Of a stretch of 44,094 nucleotides of DNA, positions 26,635-34,729 are shown in pieces. Location of the stretch: positions 1 through 44,094 of the forward strand of contig NCEM01000016.1 of assembly GCA_002280725.1 (NCBI GenBank), written 5' to 3'. Under the pieces are notes generated by a model. The model had not been told where the DNA came from. It did no database searches and saw nothing but the letters and a program-made list of their open reading frames with translations. The translations under genes were made by a program, and so were the position numbers. Every line of letters begins with the position of its first letter. The stretch's first letter is position 1. This DNA comes from Alphaproteobacteria bacterium 32-64-14. GTDB lineage: Bacteria > Pseudomonadota > Alphaproteobacteria > Caulobacterales > Hyphomonadaceae.

Positions 26635-27282
26635 ATGTCGCGTGTATTTGGTCCGCCGCAACTTCTTGACTGCTACCGCCGCGGGGTCTTTCCCATGGCC
26701 GACGCGCACGATGACCCGCGCCTGTTCCTCGTCGATCCAGACCTGCGCGGCGTCCTCCCGCTCGACGGCCTTCATATCCCCCGCAGCCTTCGGAAAACCG
26801 TCCGGCGGGACGTGTTCGAGATCAGAGTGAACACCGCCTTCACACGCGTGATGGAGCTTTGCGCGGAAGCCGCGCCCGATCGCCCCAACACCTGGATCAA
26901 CTCGCCGATCCTCAACCTCTACAGCATGCTCCATCGCATGGGCCACGCCCACAGCGTCGAGGCCTGGTGTGAGGGCCAGATGGCCGGCGGCCTTTATGGC
27001 GTAAGCCTGCAGGGTGCGTTCTTCGGCGAGAGCATGTTCTCGCGCGAAACAGATGCATCAAAGGTGGCGCTGGTGAACCTCGTTGCGCGGCTCAAGCGCG
27101 GCGGCTTCGTCCTGCTCGACACGCAGTTCGTCACCGCGCACCTGCAGACCTTTGGCGTCGAAGAAATAGCGCGCGAGGACTTCCACATCCGCCTGCGCGC
27201 AGCGATGCAGGTCGAAGCAACCTTTCCGGCCGAACCGGTCTCAGGTCACGAAGCGCTGCAGCTGATCACCCAGACGTCGTAG
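26635..27282 (+). CDS. aat: Leucyl/phenylalanyl-tRNA-protein transferase
   Basis: Adds Leu or Phe to N-terminal Arg/Lys of proteins, marking them for ClpS/ClpAP (N-degron pathway). 215 residues. Motifs: CYRRGVFPMAD at the N-terminus, the GGLYGVSLQGAFFGESMFS core, and LLDTQFVTAHLQTFG near the C-terminus. It follows accC by 71 bases. Its last 37 bases overlap the 3' end of the converging DUF2155 gene. Confidence 0.96.
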   Translation: MSRVFGPPQLLDCYRRGVFPMADAHDDPRLFLVDPDLRGVLPLDGLHIPRSLRKTVRRDVFEIRVNTAFTRVMELCAEAAPDRPNTWINSPILNLYSMLHRMGHAHSVEAWCEGQMAGGLYGVSLQGAFFGESMFSRETDASKVALVNLVARLKRGGFVLLDTQFVTAHLQTFGVEEIAREDFHIRLRAAMQVEATFPAEPVSGHEALQLITQTS

Positions 27283-27710
27283 GTCGGGTGTTCGAGGGCG
27301 CTGAGGCCGGGGCTTGAGGCATACATCCAGCCCTGGAACAGCAAGCCATCTTCGCCAATCGGCTGCGGACCCTTGTTCATGCGCGAGGTGTTGGTCGGCT
27401 TGTCCGAAGCCTCTGCTTTCTCCGGCGGCGTGGTCGACCGGATTTCAAGGAAAGCCGCAGACTCCGGCGTTTCGCGCGGGTCGGATTGATAGCACGCACG
27501 AACGGTCACGCGCAGGCGGCCGAACGTCAGCGAGTCGCCAACCTTGGCGCTGAGATCGCGCGAATTGCCCGTGATCTTGTCGAGCGCCCGCAGCTTCACA
27601 GCCGAATAGTTCTGCATCGCCGGGCCAACAACCGGGTCCTGCGCCAGCGCGACAGGCGCCGCACCGAGCATCAGGGCGATGGCGGCGCCAACCAATCCAC
27701 GCATCATCAT
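27246..27710 (-). CDS. Secreted DUF2155 protein
   Basis: A 154-residue exported protein of the alphaproteobacterial DUF2155 family, function unknown. Signal peptide residues 1-23 (LVGAAIALMLGAAPVALAQ). Mature part has the family core KLRALDKITGNSRDLSAKVG, RLRVTVRACYQ, FLEIRS, LFQGWMYASSPGLSALEHP and the terminal YDVWVISC. The two cysteines probably pair. It is always found near aat and the NDUFA12/mlaD genes in this class, as here; it overlaps the mlaD stop as ATGA and overlaps the end of aat on the other strand by 37 bases. Three consecutive ATG codons make the start slightly uncertain. Confidence 0.88.
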   Translation of the reverse strand: MMMRGLVGAAIALMLGAAPVALAQDPVVGPAMQNYSAVKLRALDKITGNSRDLSAKVGDSLTFGRLRVTVRACYQSDPRETPESAAFLEIRSTTPPEKAEASDKPTNTSRMNKGPQPIGEDGLLFQGWMYASSPGLSALEHPTYDVWVISCSAS

Positions 27711-28216
27711 GGCGCCATTCCTTGACTAGCTTGGCCTTCGGTCGCCTCGCCGGTGTCGCCCCCGCCGCCGCCCGCAGCCGTAACCGCATCGATCAGCAGG
27801 CGCAGGATATCCACGCTGCCGCTTGTGTATTCGAATACGCCCGAACCATCCGTGGGCATGTTGTCGGGATCGCCACCTGGCTCGAGAAACACGTAGTTGC
27901 CGCCCAGCAGTCCGTCGGCCTGGATCTTCGCCGTGGAATCCAGCGGCAACTGGATGTCGCGGCTCACCGTCAGCTTCACTTCGGCGCGCAGCGTCTCCGG
28001 ATTGACCTTCACATCGGTCACCGAGCCCACCTTCACGCCGGCCACCCGCACATCCGTTCCGGGTGCGACAGCATCCGCACGCGGGAATTTGGCAAGCAGC
28101 ACATAGCCGCCCGCCTTTCCGGCGTCAGACCGTTGCGACAGTGAAAACACGAGGAAGAACCCCGCCACGAACACGACGGCCAGTCCAACCAGCGTCTCGA
28201 ACAGTGATTCACGCAT
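27707..28216 (-). CDS. mlaD: MlaD/MCE-family phospholipid transport protein
   Basis: A 169-residue membrane-anchored MCE protein. MlaD forms a hexameric ring in the periplasm that guides phospholipids to or from the MlaFE ABC transporter. One N-terminal membrane segment (LVGLAVVFVAGFFLVFSL) precedes the MCE domain (about 38-118: GTDVRVAGVKVGSVTDV, DGLLGGNYVFLEPGG). The C-terminal tail is Gly-rich. ATG 28216 is chosen because it overlaps the NDUFA12 stop as TGATG; the only in-frame alternative just upstream is TTG. No mlaE, mlaF or mlaC in the window. Confidence 0.9.
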   Translation of the reverse strand: MRESLFETLVGLAVVFVAGFFLVFSLSQRSDAGKAGGYVLLAKFPRADAVAPGTDVRVAGVKVGSVTDVKVNPETLRAEVKLTVSRDIQLPLDSTAKIQADGLLGGNYVFLEPGGDPDNMPTDGSGVFEYTSGSVDILRLLIDAVTAAGGGGGDTGEATEGQASQGMAP

Positions 28217-28602
28217 CAGGGCGTCCAAGCCTCATAATCGCCGGAGCTCTTCGCGCGCTCGCCACCCTCGGCAAGGCTGCCTTTGGGTTTGTAGGCGTCA
28301 ACGGTCCCGGTCAGGTTGGGTTTGTGGGCTATCTCCCACGACTTGGTGGGAAGCGGCTCTTGCGTCGGCGGCTTGTCGAACGTGTGGTGCAGCCAGCCAT
28401 GCCATTCAGCCGGCACTTTGGAAGGCTCAGCATAGCCCTGATAGATCACATAGCGGCGCTTGCGGCCTTCCAAGCTCGGCTTCTTCTCTTCGTAGTATTT
28501 GTTGCCCGTATCGTCCTTGCCGACGTACGCGGCGCGGCGACCGATGTCGAAACGGGCGCCGATCGTGGCTCCATTCCACCAGGTGAAGATCGACTTCAGC
28601 AT
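28216..28602 (-). CDS. NDUFA12-like complex I accessory protein
   Basis: A 128-residue homologue of mitochondrial NADH dehydrogenase subunit NDUFA12 (B17.2), one of the few supernumerary complex I subunits kept in alphaproteobacteria. Signatures: FTWWNGATIGARFD, AYVGKDDTGNKYYEEK, RRYVIYQGYAEPSKVPAEWHGWLHHTFDKPP in pieces along the N-terminal two thirds. No signal or membrane segment; it binds the matrix/cytoplasmic arm. First gene of NDUFA12-mlaD-DUF2155, divergent from the NrdJ-like gene across 219 bases. Confidence 0.93.
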   Translation of the reverse strand: MLKSIFTWWNGATIGARFDIGRRAAYVGKDDTGNKYYEEKKPSLEGRKRRYVIYQGYAEPSKVPAEWHGWLHHTFDKPPTQEPLPTKSWEIAHKPNLTGTVDAYKPKGSLAEGGERAKSSGDYEAWTP

Positions 28603-28821
28603 CGGGGCTCCGCAAAGAATTCAGATAGATAGGCATGAAAGGCGCGGCGCGAATATGGCGCCCGCGAACAACCGGGTCCAGAAGCGCAACTGCCTTGGCT
28701 GTGCGACAAATTTCTGTGTGCAGGCATGCCCGAAACACCGCATCATATGGCCGATTCGTGGTCGAATCCTCGCAATTGATCTGCTTGGGGTGCTGCACGC
28801 CCAGCCAAGCCGGAGCCGCCG

Positions 28822-31227
28822 ATGGCCGAATCCAGAGCCAAGACCGCCGCCCGCCATATGACGCGCGCGCTGGAGACCGGCGCATCGCTTCTGGCAAGCC
28901 CCGATGGCGATGCCCCGCCCGCCCGTCTGATCAGCGCGCACTTCGCCGCGCTCCGCCTGCTGGGAGGTGACTCCGAAGCCGCTGAAACCGTCTGCGAGGC
29001 TATCCGCGCCCGCCGCCTCACGCCGCTTTGCCCCGCCGGCTCCGTCGTGGCCGCACAGGGCGCAACACTCGAACCCGGACAGTTGCTCGCCGCCATCGCT
29101 GATGCTGCCGCCCTCGCCTCCGCCCGCGCGGTCGCAACACAAGCGTTCGTCGCCGTCGCCGACGCTCTCGAAACCCTCACGATCGAAACCGACGAGCAGG
29201 GCCGCCCCACCACCTCCGCACTCATCGACGCCTTCCGCGCTGGCGCAGATGCTGAACTGATCGAGATCGCGCTCTGCACGCTCGGCGGCCCCCGCGCCGC
29301 CGCCATCACGCTCCGCCGTCAGGCCACGGGTGCGCGCGAGCCGGGCCGCCAGTCCTATGGCATTCCATCCTGGGCCGGCATCGAAGCCAGCGAAATTGCC
29401 ACCACGATCGAGCGTGTCAGCCGCACCCGCCTCGGCGTGCAGGTCAGCATGGGCGACCCGGTCGCCGAACCCGCCAGCCCCGCCATCGCGATAAACCTCG
29501 CGCGCTATGCCGCGACGCATGACCGGGAGTTGCTGAAAGCCGATCTCGCCGCCCTGCGCGCACTCGCGCCCGACTGCGCAATCCAGCTGGCAGGCCTTGC
29601 CGCCGCTGTGATGTCGCTCGGCCTCGCCTTCGATGGCGAAGAAGGAACCGCCGCCGCCGCCCAGCTCTGCGCGTCAGCCCGGGATACGGGCGCACGCGTC
29701 GCCGCCGAACACATATCCCAACCGGCTATCCGGTGGCTCGCCGCAGAAAGCAGCGGCGCGGACCCGGTCGACCTCCTGCTCGCCCACGAAGACGAGCACA
29801 CCCCGCAGCTCTCCGAATGCGTGTCCGCCGCCCTCGGCGCCGCAGCCAGCAAGACGGAGGCGGACGACGTGCGCCTGCGCATTCTGGGCGCCCGCACGCT
29901 CGACCAGATCGATGGGCTCGAACGCCACCGCCTTGAATCCCGCGGCATGCCGGAAGACGCGCTGGAGCGCATCGAGCAGGCCCTGAAAGAAGGGCTCAGC
30001 CTCGCTGCCGCCTTCTCCCGTTGGGTCGTGGGCGATGATGTCATCCGCAAGCGCCTGGGCCTCGAGCCTGAAGCCTACGACACGGATGGCGAGGCGCTTC
30101 TGCGTGCCCTCGGCATATCTGCCCGCGAGATCGACGAAGCCCGCATCGCTGTTCAGGGCCGCCGCCGCCCAGTGTCAAATCCCAAATCCCCGCTCGCCCG
30201 CATCCTCGCGCGCGCCGATGGCGTCACGCCGGAAGCCCGCGTGCGCATGGCCAAGACGATCGCCCCCATGCTGGCCCGCCCGCCCGTGGTCACCATCGCG
30301 TCCGGTGATCAGGCCGACGCCACGCGCATGGTCGTTCACGCTTCCACACGCGCCGCCATGGCTGCCGGCCTTGGCATCCGCATCGAGCCTGGCCGCCCCG
30401 CCGTCGACGCTGAACTCCAACAACGCATTTCCGAGGCCCGCCGCCGCGCCCGCGCGCCGCTCAACAGCGAACAGGCCCCCGCGTTGGATCGCTTCGCCCC
30501 GCCGCCCGCCATGTCGATCCCCGAGACGCCGGACGAGGTGGTCTTCGCCGAGCGCCGCCGCCTGCCGGATCGCCGCAAGGGCTACATCCAGAAAGCCTCC
30601 GTCGGCGGCCACAAGGTCTACCTGCACACCGGCGAGTTCGATGACGGCGAACTCGGCGAGATTTTCATCGACATGCACAAGGAAGGCGCCGCCTTCCGGT
30701 CGCTGATGAACAACTTCGCCATCGCGATCTCCATCGGCCTGCAATACGGCGTGCCGCTCGAGGAGTTCGTCGACGCCTTCATCTTCACCCGCTTCGAGCC
30801 GGCTGGCGAAGTCACCGGCAACGACAGCATCCGCAAGGCCACATCCATCCTCGACTACATCTTCCGCGAGCTGGCCGTGTCGTATCTCGGCCGTGATGAT
30901 CTCGCTGAAGTCGACAATGTCAGCCATGACGGCCTTGGCGGCGGCGCGCGGGAGGGCGAGGAGCCCACCGTCCCGGTCCAGCAGATGCGCCCCGAGCAAT
31001 TGATCTCCAAAGGCTTCAGCCGCGGGGTGATTCCGGACAACATCGTTCCGTTTACCGCCCGCCGCGTCGCCGAACGCCTGGAAGAAGCCGAAGGGCCGCC
31101 GCTTACCACTCAGCGGGGCGCCGACTACCTGTCGGACGCCTGCCCCGCATGCGGCCACTTCACCCTGCGCCCGGATGACGGCGTGGCCCTCTGCGAAGCC
31201 TGCGGCGCGACGGTGCAGACCGCATAA
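28822..31227 (+). CDS. NrdJ-like protein (TSCPD domain) lacking RNR catalytic residues
   Basis: An 801-residue protein whose C-terminal third is clearly that of adenosylcobalamin-dependent ribonucleotide reductase Nrd[21 protein letters not shown] (about 580-600), [56 protein letters not shown] (about 667-690), and a terminal zinc ribbon CPACG...CEACG (about 774-795). Upstream, decayed NrdJ segments can be followed: [17 protein letters not shown] (about 258-275), [19 protein letters not shown] (about 375), [19 protein letters not shown] (about 422) and [14 protein letters not shown] (about 471). The NPC(S/G)E active-site loop and barrel cysteines are absent. The first 250 residues are Ala-rich helix. 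The frame is intact with normal codon use. A regulatory or structural partner of an NrdJ elsewhere is possible but unproven. Confidence 0.8.
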   Translation: MAESRAKTAARHMTRALETGASLLASPDGDAPPARLISAHFAALRLLGGDSEAAETVCEAIRARRLTPLCPAGSVVAAQGATLEPGQLLAAIADAAALASARAVATQAFVAVADALETLTIETDEQGRPTTSALIDAFRAGADAELIEIALCTLGGPRAAAITLRRQATGAREPGRQSYGIPSWAGIEASEIATTIERVSRTRLGVQVSMGDPVAEPASPAIAINLARYAATHDRELLKADLAALRALAPDCAIQLAGLAAAVMSLGLAFDGEEGTAAAAQLCASARDTGARVAAEHISQPAIRWLAAESSGADPVDLLLAHEDEHTPQLSECVSAALGAAASKTEADDVRLRILGARTLDQIDGLERHRLESRGMPEDALERIEQALKEGLSLAAAFSRWVVGDDVIRKRLGLEPEAYDTDGEALLRALGISAREIDEARIAVQGRRRPVSNPKSPLARILARADGVTPEARVRMAKTIAPMLARPPVVTIASGDQADATRMVVHASTRAAMAAGLGIRIEPGRPAVDAELQQRISEARRRARAPLNSEQAPALDRFAPPPAMSIPETPDEVVFAERRRLPDRRKGYIQKASVGGHKVYLHTGEFDDGELGEIFIDMHKEGAAFRSLMNNFAIAISIGLQYGVPLEEFVDAFIFTRFEPAGEVTGNDSIRKATSILDYIFRELAVSYLGRDDLAEVDNVSHDGLGGGAREGEEPTVPVQQMRPEQLISKGFSRGVIPDNIVPFTARRVAERLEEAEGPPLTTQRGADYLSDACPACGHFTLRPDDGVALCEACGATVQTA

Positions 31228-31564
31228 CTTCCATCAAATCTGCGCTTTCAGCTGCGGTTCAGTTTGCGACGCTATAGCTGCCGGCGGTGACGCGGTGGCT
31301 GGTTCTGGATCGGCAATTTTTGCCCAGTTGGCGGGACGCTGGATTTGTACTATGCCGCCGCACCTTCCTGATGCTTCTGCGTTTGGAATTCCGTAACGGG
31401 ATTTCGCAATCCTAACATTTCGATCATCTGACTATCCTCAGTCGCACAGATTGCCGCCTGCAATCCGCCGCGATTGAACCTTTCCTTGGCCCGCACGTTG
31501 CTACGGCGGCGCGGACTAAAGGCGCGGGAGACTAAAGACCCGCACAACATGGAACGGGATTTGT
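31228..31564. other. Non-coding stretch upstream of the micro-ORF
   Basis: 337 bases with no gene I can support. GC content drops compared with the preceding gene. A small imperfect hairpin can be drawn at attgccgcctgcaat (about 31448-31462). A promoter for the downstream micro-ORF and pentapeptide gene should lie here; TTGAAC near 31474 is a possible -35 box, but I see no matching -10. Confidence 0.4.
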
Positions 31565-31630
31565 ATGGCACAGCGTATCTTCATCGCAGTGGTCGCTATT
31601 GGCCTGATGAGTCTTTCCGCACTGGCTTAA
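31565..31630 (+). CDS. 21-residue signal-peptide-like micro-ORF
   Basis: ATG 31565 opens 21 codons (MAQRIFIAVVAIGLMSLSAL plus a final A) and ends in TAA at 31628-31630, immediately followed by the ATG of the pentapeptide gene. The peptide matches the signal peptide of that gene (MLTRILIAVAAIGAMSLTAF plus A) at 14 of 21 positions without gaps. Many base differences between the two are silent third-position changes, which points to selection on the peptide or an old duplication of a coding unit. It stops exactly where signal peptidase would cut. GGGA lies upstream of the ATG. It could be a leader that couples translation, a free membrane peptide, or the stump of a duplicated gene. Confidence 0.55.
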   Translation: MAQRIFIAVVAIGLMSLSALA

Positions 31631-32170
31631 ATGCTTACTCGCATTCTGATCGCTGTTGCCGCCATTGGCGCGATGAGCCTCACCGCCTTCGCCCAGACAC
31701 GTGAACACGGCACACCAGAACAGAATGCAGTCGCCCGCCAGGCCACGGCTCAACGCCTTATCGATGGCGAGAAAGCCTGCACCGGCTGCGACATCTTCCA
31801 GGTCGACCTGTCCTATCAGGAACTGACCAGCCGGGACCTTTCCGGCGCCCGTATCCGCCAGGCGGATCTCAGCCTTTCCACCTTTGACCGCACGAAGTTC
31901 GCCGGCGCGGACATGTCGATCGTCAACGCTTTCGGAATCAAGGCCGAGGACGCGGACTTCTCGAACGTGAACTTTGAGGACGCCACTCTGGTCGGGGGCT
32001 GGTTCTCAAAATCAAAGTTCCATTTGGCTCGGTTCAACAACACCAATATCTCTGGGTCTTATTTCGAGGATGCCGAAGGTTTGACCCAGTTCCAACTGAA
32101 CACAGCTTGTGGCGACGAATTCACTAGGCTGCCTGCAGGCCTGATCGTCGTGCCCTGCAAGATTCAATAG
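31631..32170 (+). CDS. Secreted pentapeptide-repeat protein
   Basis: A 179-residue exported protein. Signal peptide residues 1-21, cleaved after LTAFA. The mature part begins with a helix and a CTGC motif, then about twelve A(D/N)LXX-type pentapeptides (YQELTSRDLSGARIRQADLS, FAGADMSIVNAF, AEDADFSNVNFEDATLVGG) that should form a right-handed quadrilateral helix. The end LTQFQLNTACGDEFTRLPAG...VPC has two cysteines that could pair, a pattern I know from other alphaproteobacterial pentapeptide proteins. It starts directly after the stop codon of the micro-ORF. Periplasmic; function unknown. Confidence 0.85.
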   Translation: MLTRILIAVAAIGAMSLTAFAQTREHGTPEQNAVARQATAQRLIDGEKACTGCDIFQVDLSYQELTSRDLSGARIRQADLSLSTFDRTKFAGADMSIVNAFGIKAEDADFSNVNFEDATLVGGWFSKSKFHLARFNNTNISGSYFEDAEGLTQFQLNTACGDEFTRLPAGLIVVPCKIQ

Positions 32171-32608
32171 TCACTTCGGTGAAGCGAGAATCTCTGAGCT
32201 GTCTCGTCCGACCATAATACGGTAGAGATCAGCGTCCGCGATGGGTTTCATATGCAGAGAATGTCGCATGGCTTTGAGCAACGCTGCAAACGCTATGTCT
32301 GCATCGACATTCCCCAAGATCTGTGAAGTTCGATCAAACGCGGCAAGTGCTGCGACGACTGAGGACGGCGCATAGTAAAGCAGGCGAAACTTGGCGCCGA
32401 TCAAGCTTTTCCATCCAGCACCGGTTCTCGTTTCCTTAGTGCGAACTTCGGCAGCGATCGAAGACACGGCGTCTATGAAGGCTGAGTACGCAGACGACAG
32501 TAGTTCATCGCGTCTCGATCGGCTGGCTTGAAAGCGACCTAAAATCCCTTGGGACAAAGCACCCAGCACAACGCCGCCTAAGCCAATCAAGGCTACCCAA
32601 ACGTCCAC
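32171..32608 (-). CDS. Unknown membrane-anchored protein
   Basis: A 145-residue protein I do not recognise. One N-terminal membrane segment (VALIGLGGVVLGALSQGIL) is followed by a basic patch (RFQASRSRRDELLSS) and a helical cytoplasmic domain. The layout, a single anchor then an amphipathic helix bundle, resembles small phage- or defence-island membrane proteins, but that is a weak analogy. GC is lower than the surroundings (about 52% in the line starting 32221) and codons are less biased, suggesting recent acquisition. Its stop codon abuts the pentapeptide gene's stop on the other strand with no gap. Confidence 0.65.
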   Translation of the reverse strand: MDVWVALIGLGGVVLGALSQGILGRFQASRSRRDELLSSAYSAFIDAVSSIAAEVRTKETRTGAGWKSLIGAKFRLLYYAPSSVVAALAAFDRTSQILGNVDADIAFAALLKAMRHSLHMKPIADADLYRIMVGRDSSEILASPK

Positions 32609-32670
32609 GAGCGCCCCCCATCTTAGCTAGCAAGGATAAGACGCAGAAAACGTCGGCCGGACAAGCGGTC

Positions 32671-33264
32671 TCAGTAAGCCAGTGGCGGCTCCATCAGCGG
32701 GTCGGGCGTCTTCAGCCCCTCCATCACCGCCTTGAAACACGTGCAGGCCGAAAGGTCAGAGCACGCAATCGCTTCCAGCCGCGACAGCAGACCCGCCGTC
32801 AGGATTTCCTGCTGCGGCTTGTCCAGCAGCAGCGCCGCCAGCTTCACAGCCCTCACCTGCGCGTGCGTCAGCCGGATCGTCGTCTTGATCGGCGTGTTCG
32901 GGTTGACCGCCGCCGCCGGGGCCGATCGCGCCGCCACCCAATCCGCCGTATCCACGTCCACGGTCGCAGCAGGCTTCGGCGAAGGCCAGACAGACGCAAC
33001 ATCGCGCAACGCCACCTTGGCGTCTGGCGTGACAACCGGCGTCTTCATCCAAGGTGATGGCGCCGCTAGGATGGACGCAGCAGGCATCGAAGCCGTGGCC
33101 GCCGACAATGGCGCGGCCGGGGGCCGGGGTTGAGGGGTGGCTGCCGGAACCACCGGCGGTTGCCACGGCTTCGATCCGAACGCTGGCTCCTGCGAGGGCT
33201 TTGCCTCGCCCTTGCGGGCAAGCAGGCTGGCGCTCAGCGATGCAAAGGGATGGGACATGGGCAT
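32671..33264 (-). CDS. Small protein with ribbon-helix-helix-like segment, partner of ParA-like ATPase
   Basis: A 197-residue protein. The ATG at 33264 lies 7 bases after the stop of the ParA-like gene; a second ATG is two codons on. Residues 1-120 are Ala/Pro/Ser-rich and probably disordered. Residues about 124-166 (PIKTTIRLTHAQVRAVKLAA, then QEILTAGLLSRLEAI) look like a beta strand followed by two helices, as in ribbon-helix-helix DNA-binding proteins. Three cysteines cluster in ACSDLSACTC just after. Small RHH proteins are the usual centromere-binding partners of some ParA ATPases (ParG type). The assignment rests on pattern and position only. Confidence 0.65.
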   Translation of the reverse strand: MPMSHPFASLSASLLARKGEAKPSQEPAFGSKPWQPPVVPAATPQPRPPAAPLSAATASMPAASILAAPSPWMKTPVVTPDAKVALRDVASVWPSPKPAATVDVDTADWVAARSAPAAAVNPNTPIKTTIRLTHAQVRAVKLAALLLDKPQQEILTAGLLSRLEAIACSDLSACTCFKAVMEGLKTPDPLMEPPLAY

Positions 33265-33271
33265 GCGCGCC

Positions 33272-34279
33272 TCAGTGCGTCGGCCGCCGGCCGAACACGC
33301 GCGACTGGCGCCTATCGGGCACTCCAGGCGGCGGCCCGCGGTCGCCGCGGCGGCGCTCAAGATGATTGCGCTCCCCAGGCTTGTCGAGAACGGCCGTCTC
33401 CGCCTTCTGGACGCTGGGCGCATGGCCGCGCGGCGCATCTGCGGCACGCCTGCGGTTCGCGCCGCCATTGGCGCCCGTGGCGTTCGCAATCGCCAGGCTA
33501 GCCCACGCCGGCAGATCCGCGTCCCAGTCCTCGTCGTCCTCGGCGCTCACGGCGGCCGCAGGCAGCAACGGGCCTTCCGGCGTCAGCACGGCCGTCGAGA
33601 AATCCGCCCGCGCCTTCTCCGCCCACCGCGCATCGGCCCCGCCATAAAGCTTGGCCAGCCGCCCGCGCAGATACATCCAGAGCGCCGCAACTTCCTGTGC
33701 CGACTTCGACTCCGGCTGGATGTCACCAACAGTCCGCCCGTCGATCATCGAGGCCGCAAAATCCACGCGATGATGCAACGTCACCGGCGCCACCACGCCA
33801 TGCTGCGATAGCGCCACCGCCGTTTCCGACGTGATCCGCGCCCGCGCCGTCGCGGAGTTCACCACGAACACCAGCGGCTTGTTCAGCGTATCGGCAATAT
33901 CCACAGTCGGTCCAACTGCGCGCAGGTCATGCGGGCTCGGTCGCGTCGGCACCACCACCAGATCCGCGCGCCTCACCACATGCGCAATCGTCTGCGTCAC
34001 GGCAGGCGGCGTGTCGATCACGATCAGCTTGAAACCCACGGCTTTCAGGTGATCGAGACACGCATCTAGTTCGTCCAGCGACGCCTGCGCAAACGCCGGG
34101 GTCGACGCTGCCCGCGCATTCCACCATTTCGCCAGCGACCCCTGCGGGTCCGTATCGATCAGCGCCACCGGCCCATCGCCCGCGCGTTCCGCCTCGACTG
34201 CAATGTGACCCGAAAGCGTCGTCTTGCCCGACCCGCCCTTCTGGGAGGCAAACACCAGCACGCGCACGCCGTCCGTCAT
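33272..34279 (-). CDS. ParA-family ATPase with disordered C-terminal tail
   Basis: A 335-residue P-loop ATPase of the ParA/MinD group. The deviant Walker A is QKGGSGKTTLS (residues ~14-21), Walker A' LIDTDPQGSLAKWW, Walker B LIVIDTPP, and the ParA LVVVPTRPSPHDLRA follows. The ATPase core ends near residue 220; the remaining ~115 residues are acidic then Arg/Pro-rich and probably disordered (WDADLPAWASLAIA is a possible short helix). Agagggct precedes the ATG. No parB gene or parS-like repeats are next to it, so it is not the chromosomal parAB locus. Such orphan ParA proteins place plasmids or protein clusters such as chemoreceptor arrays; the cargo here is unknown. Confidence 0.88.
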   Translation of the reverse strand: MTDGVRVLVFASQKGGSGKTTLSGHIAVEAERAGDGPVALIDTDPQGSLAKWWNARAASTPAFAQASLDELDACLDHLKAVGFKLIVIDTPPAVTQTIAHVVRRADLVVVPTRPSPHDLRAVGPTVDIADTLNKPLVFVVNSATARARITSETAVALSQHGVVAPVTLHHRVDFAASMIDGRTVGDIQPESKSAQEVAALWMYLRGRLAKLYGGADARWAEKARADFSTAVLTPEGPLLPAAAVSAEDDEDWDADLPAWASLAIANATGANGGANRRRAADAPRGHAPSVQKAETAVLDKPGERNHLERRRGDRGPPPGVPDRRQSRVFGRRPTH

Positions 34280-34729
34280 AGCCCTCTCCCGACATGCCGT
34301 CCGCGGCTGAAGCGCGGCGCATACAGGAGAAGGTCAGCCCGGGCCTTTGATGCAGGCTTAGGCGAATGCGTGAAATTGAGCGGAAGGCGCTAACGACCGT
34401 GAACCTGAATCCATCGCGCCCTCGCGCGCAGGAAAACACAGGCCGCATAAGCATTCGCGAAGGTTTATGCAGGCGCGCGGGTCATCGTTACCGCGCTTCG
34501 AGGCCGCCAGATATTTACGTCCCTAACCGCGCATCAACCCTGACGGAGCGTGGGCCGGCAAGCATGGCCTCGTAGTTCGACAGGCTCACCATAAGGCCCA
34601 TCAACTGCCAGTGACAGAGCGCCTCATCCCGAGCAGGCCCGCATGGCCGTCAGTCGAAGGACGAGGCGCAGGCTTGAGGTGTTCGCTGCTTTGCAGCGAC
34701 TGCCGGGCGGGGGCCCGACGGTCCAGAGA
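34280..34729. other. Non-coding region with decayed REP-like repeats
   Basis: 450 bases between the ParA-like gene and the aspartic protease with no supportable gene. The parA-like promoter should be in 34280-34400. I looked for iterated sites that could serve as a centromere for the ParA pair and found none. The right part holds decayed REP-like sequence (34576-34670). Confidence 0.5.
34576..34670. repeat. Decayed REP-like units
   Basis: ttcgacaggctcaccataag (34576-34595) is the same repeat core as at 81-163. A second, broken unit follows: cctcatcccgagc (34622-34634) and gtcgaaggacgagg (34653-34666) would form one REP unit if the 18 bases between them were removed. This places the repeat family at two sites in the window. 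Confidence 0.5.

Noticed and set aside
28741..28790. tRNA-like T-loop match (ggtcgaatcc)
   Set aside because: The surrounding bases do not fold into acceptor, D and anticodon arms; a chance match.
34280..34575. Centromere-like iterons for the ParA pair
   Set aside because: No repeated motif with regular spacing could be found by eye.
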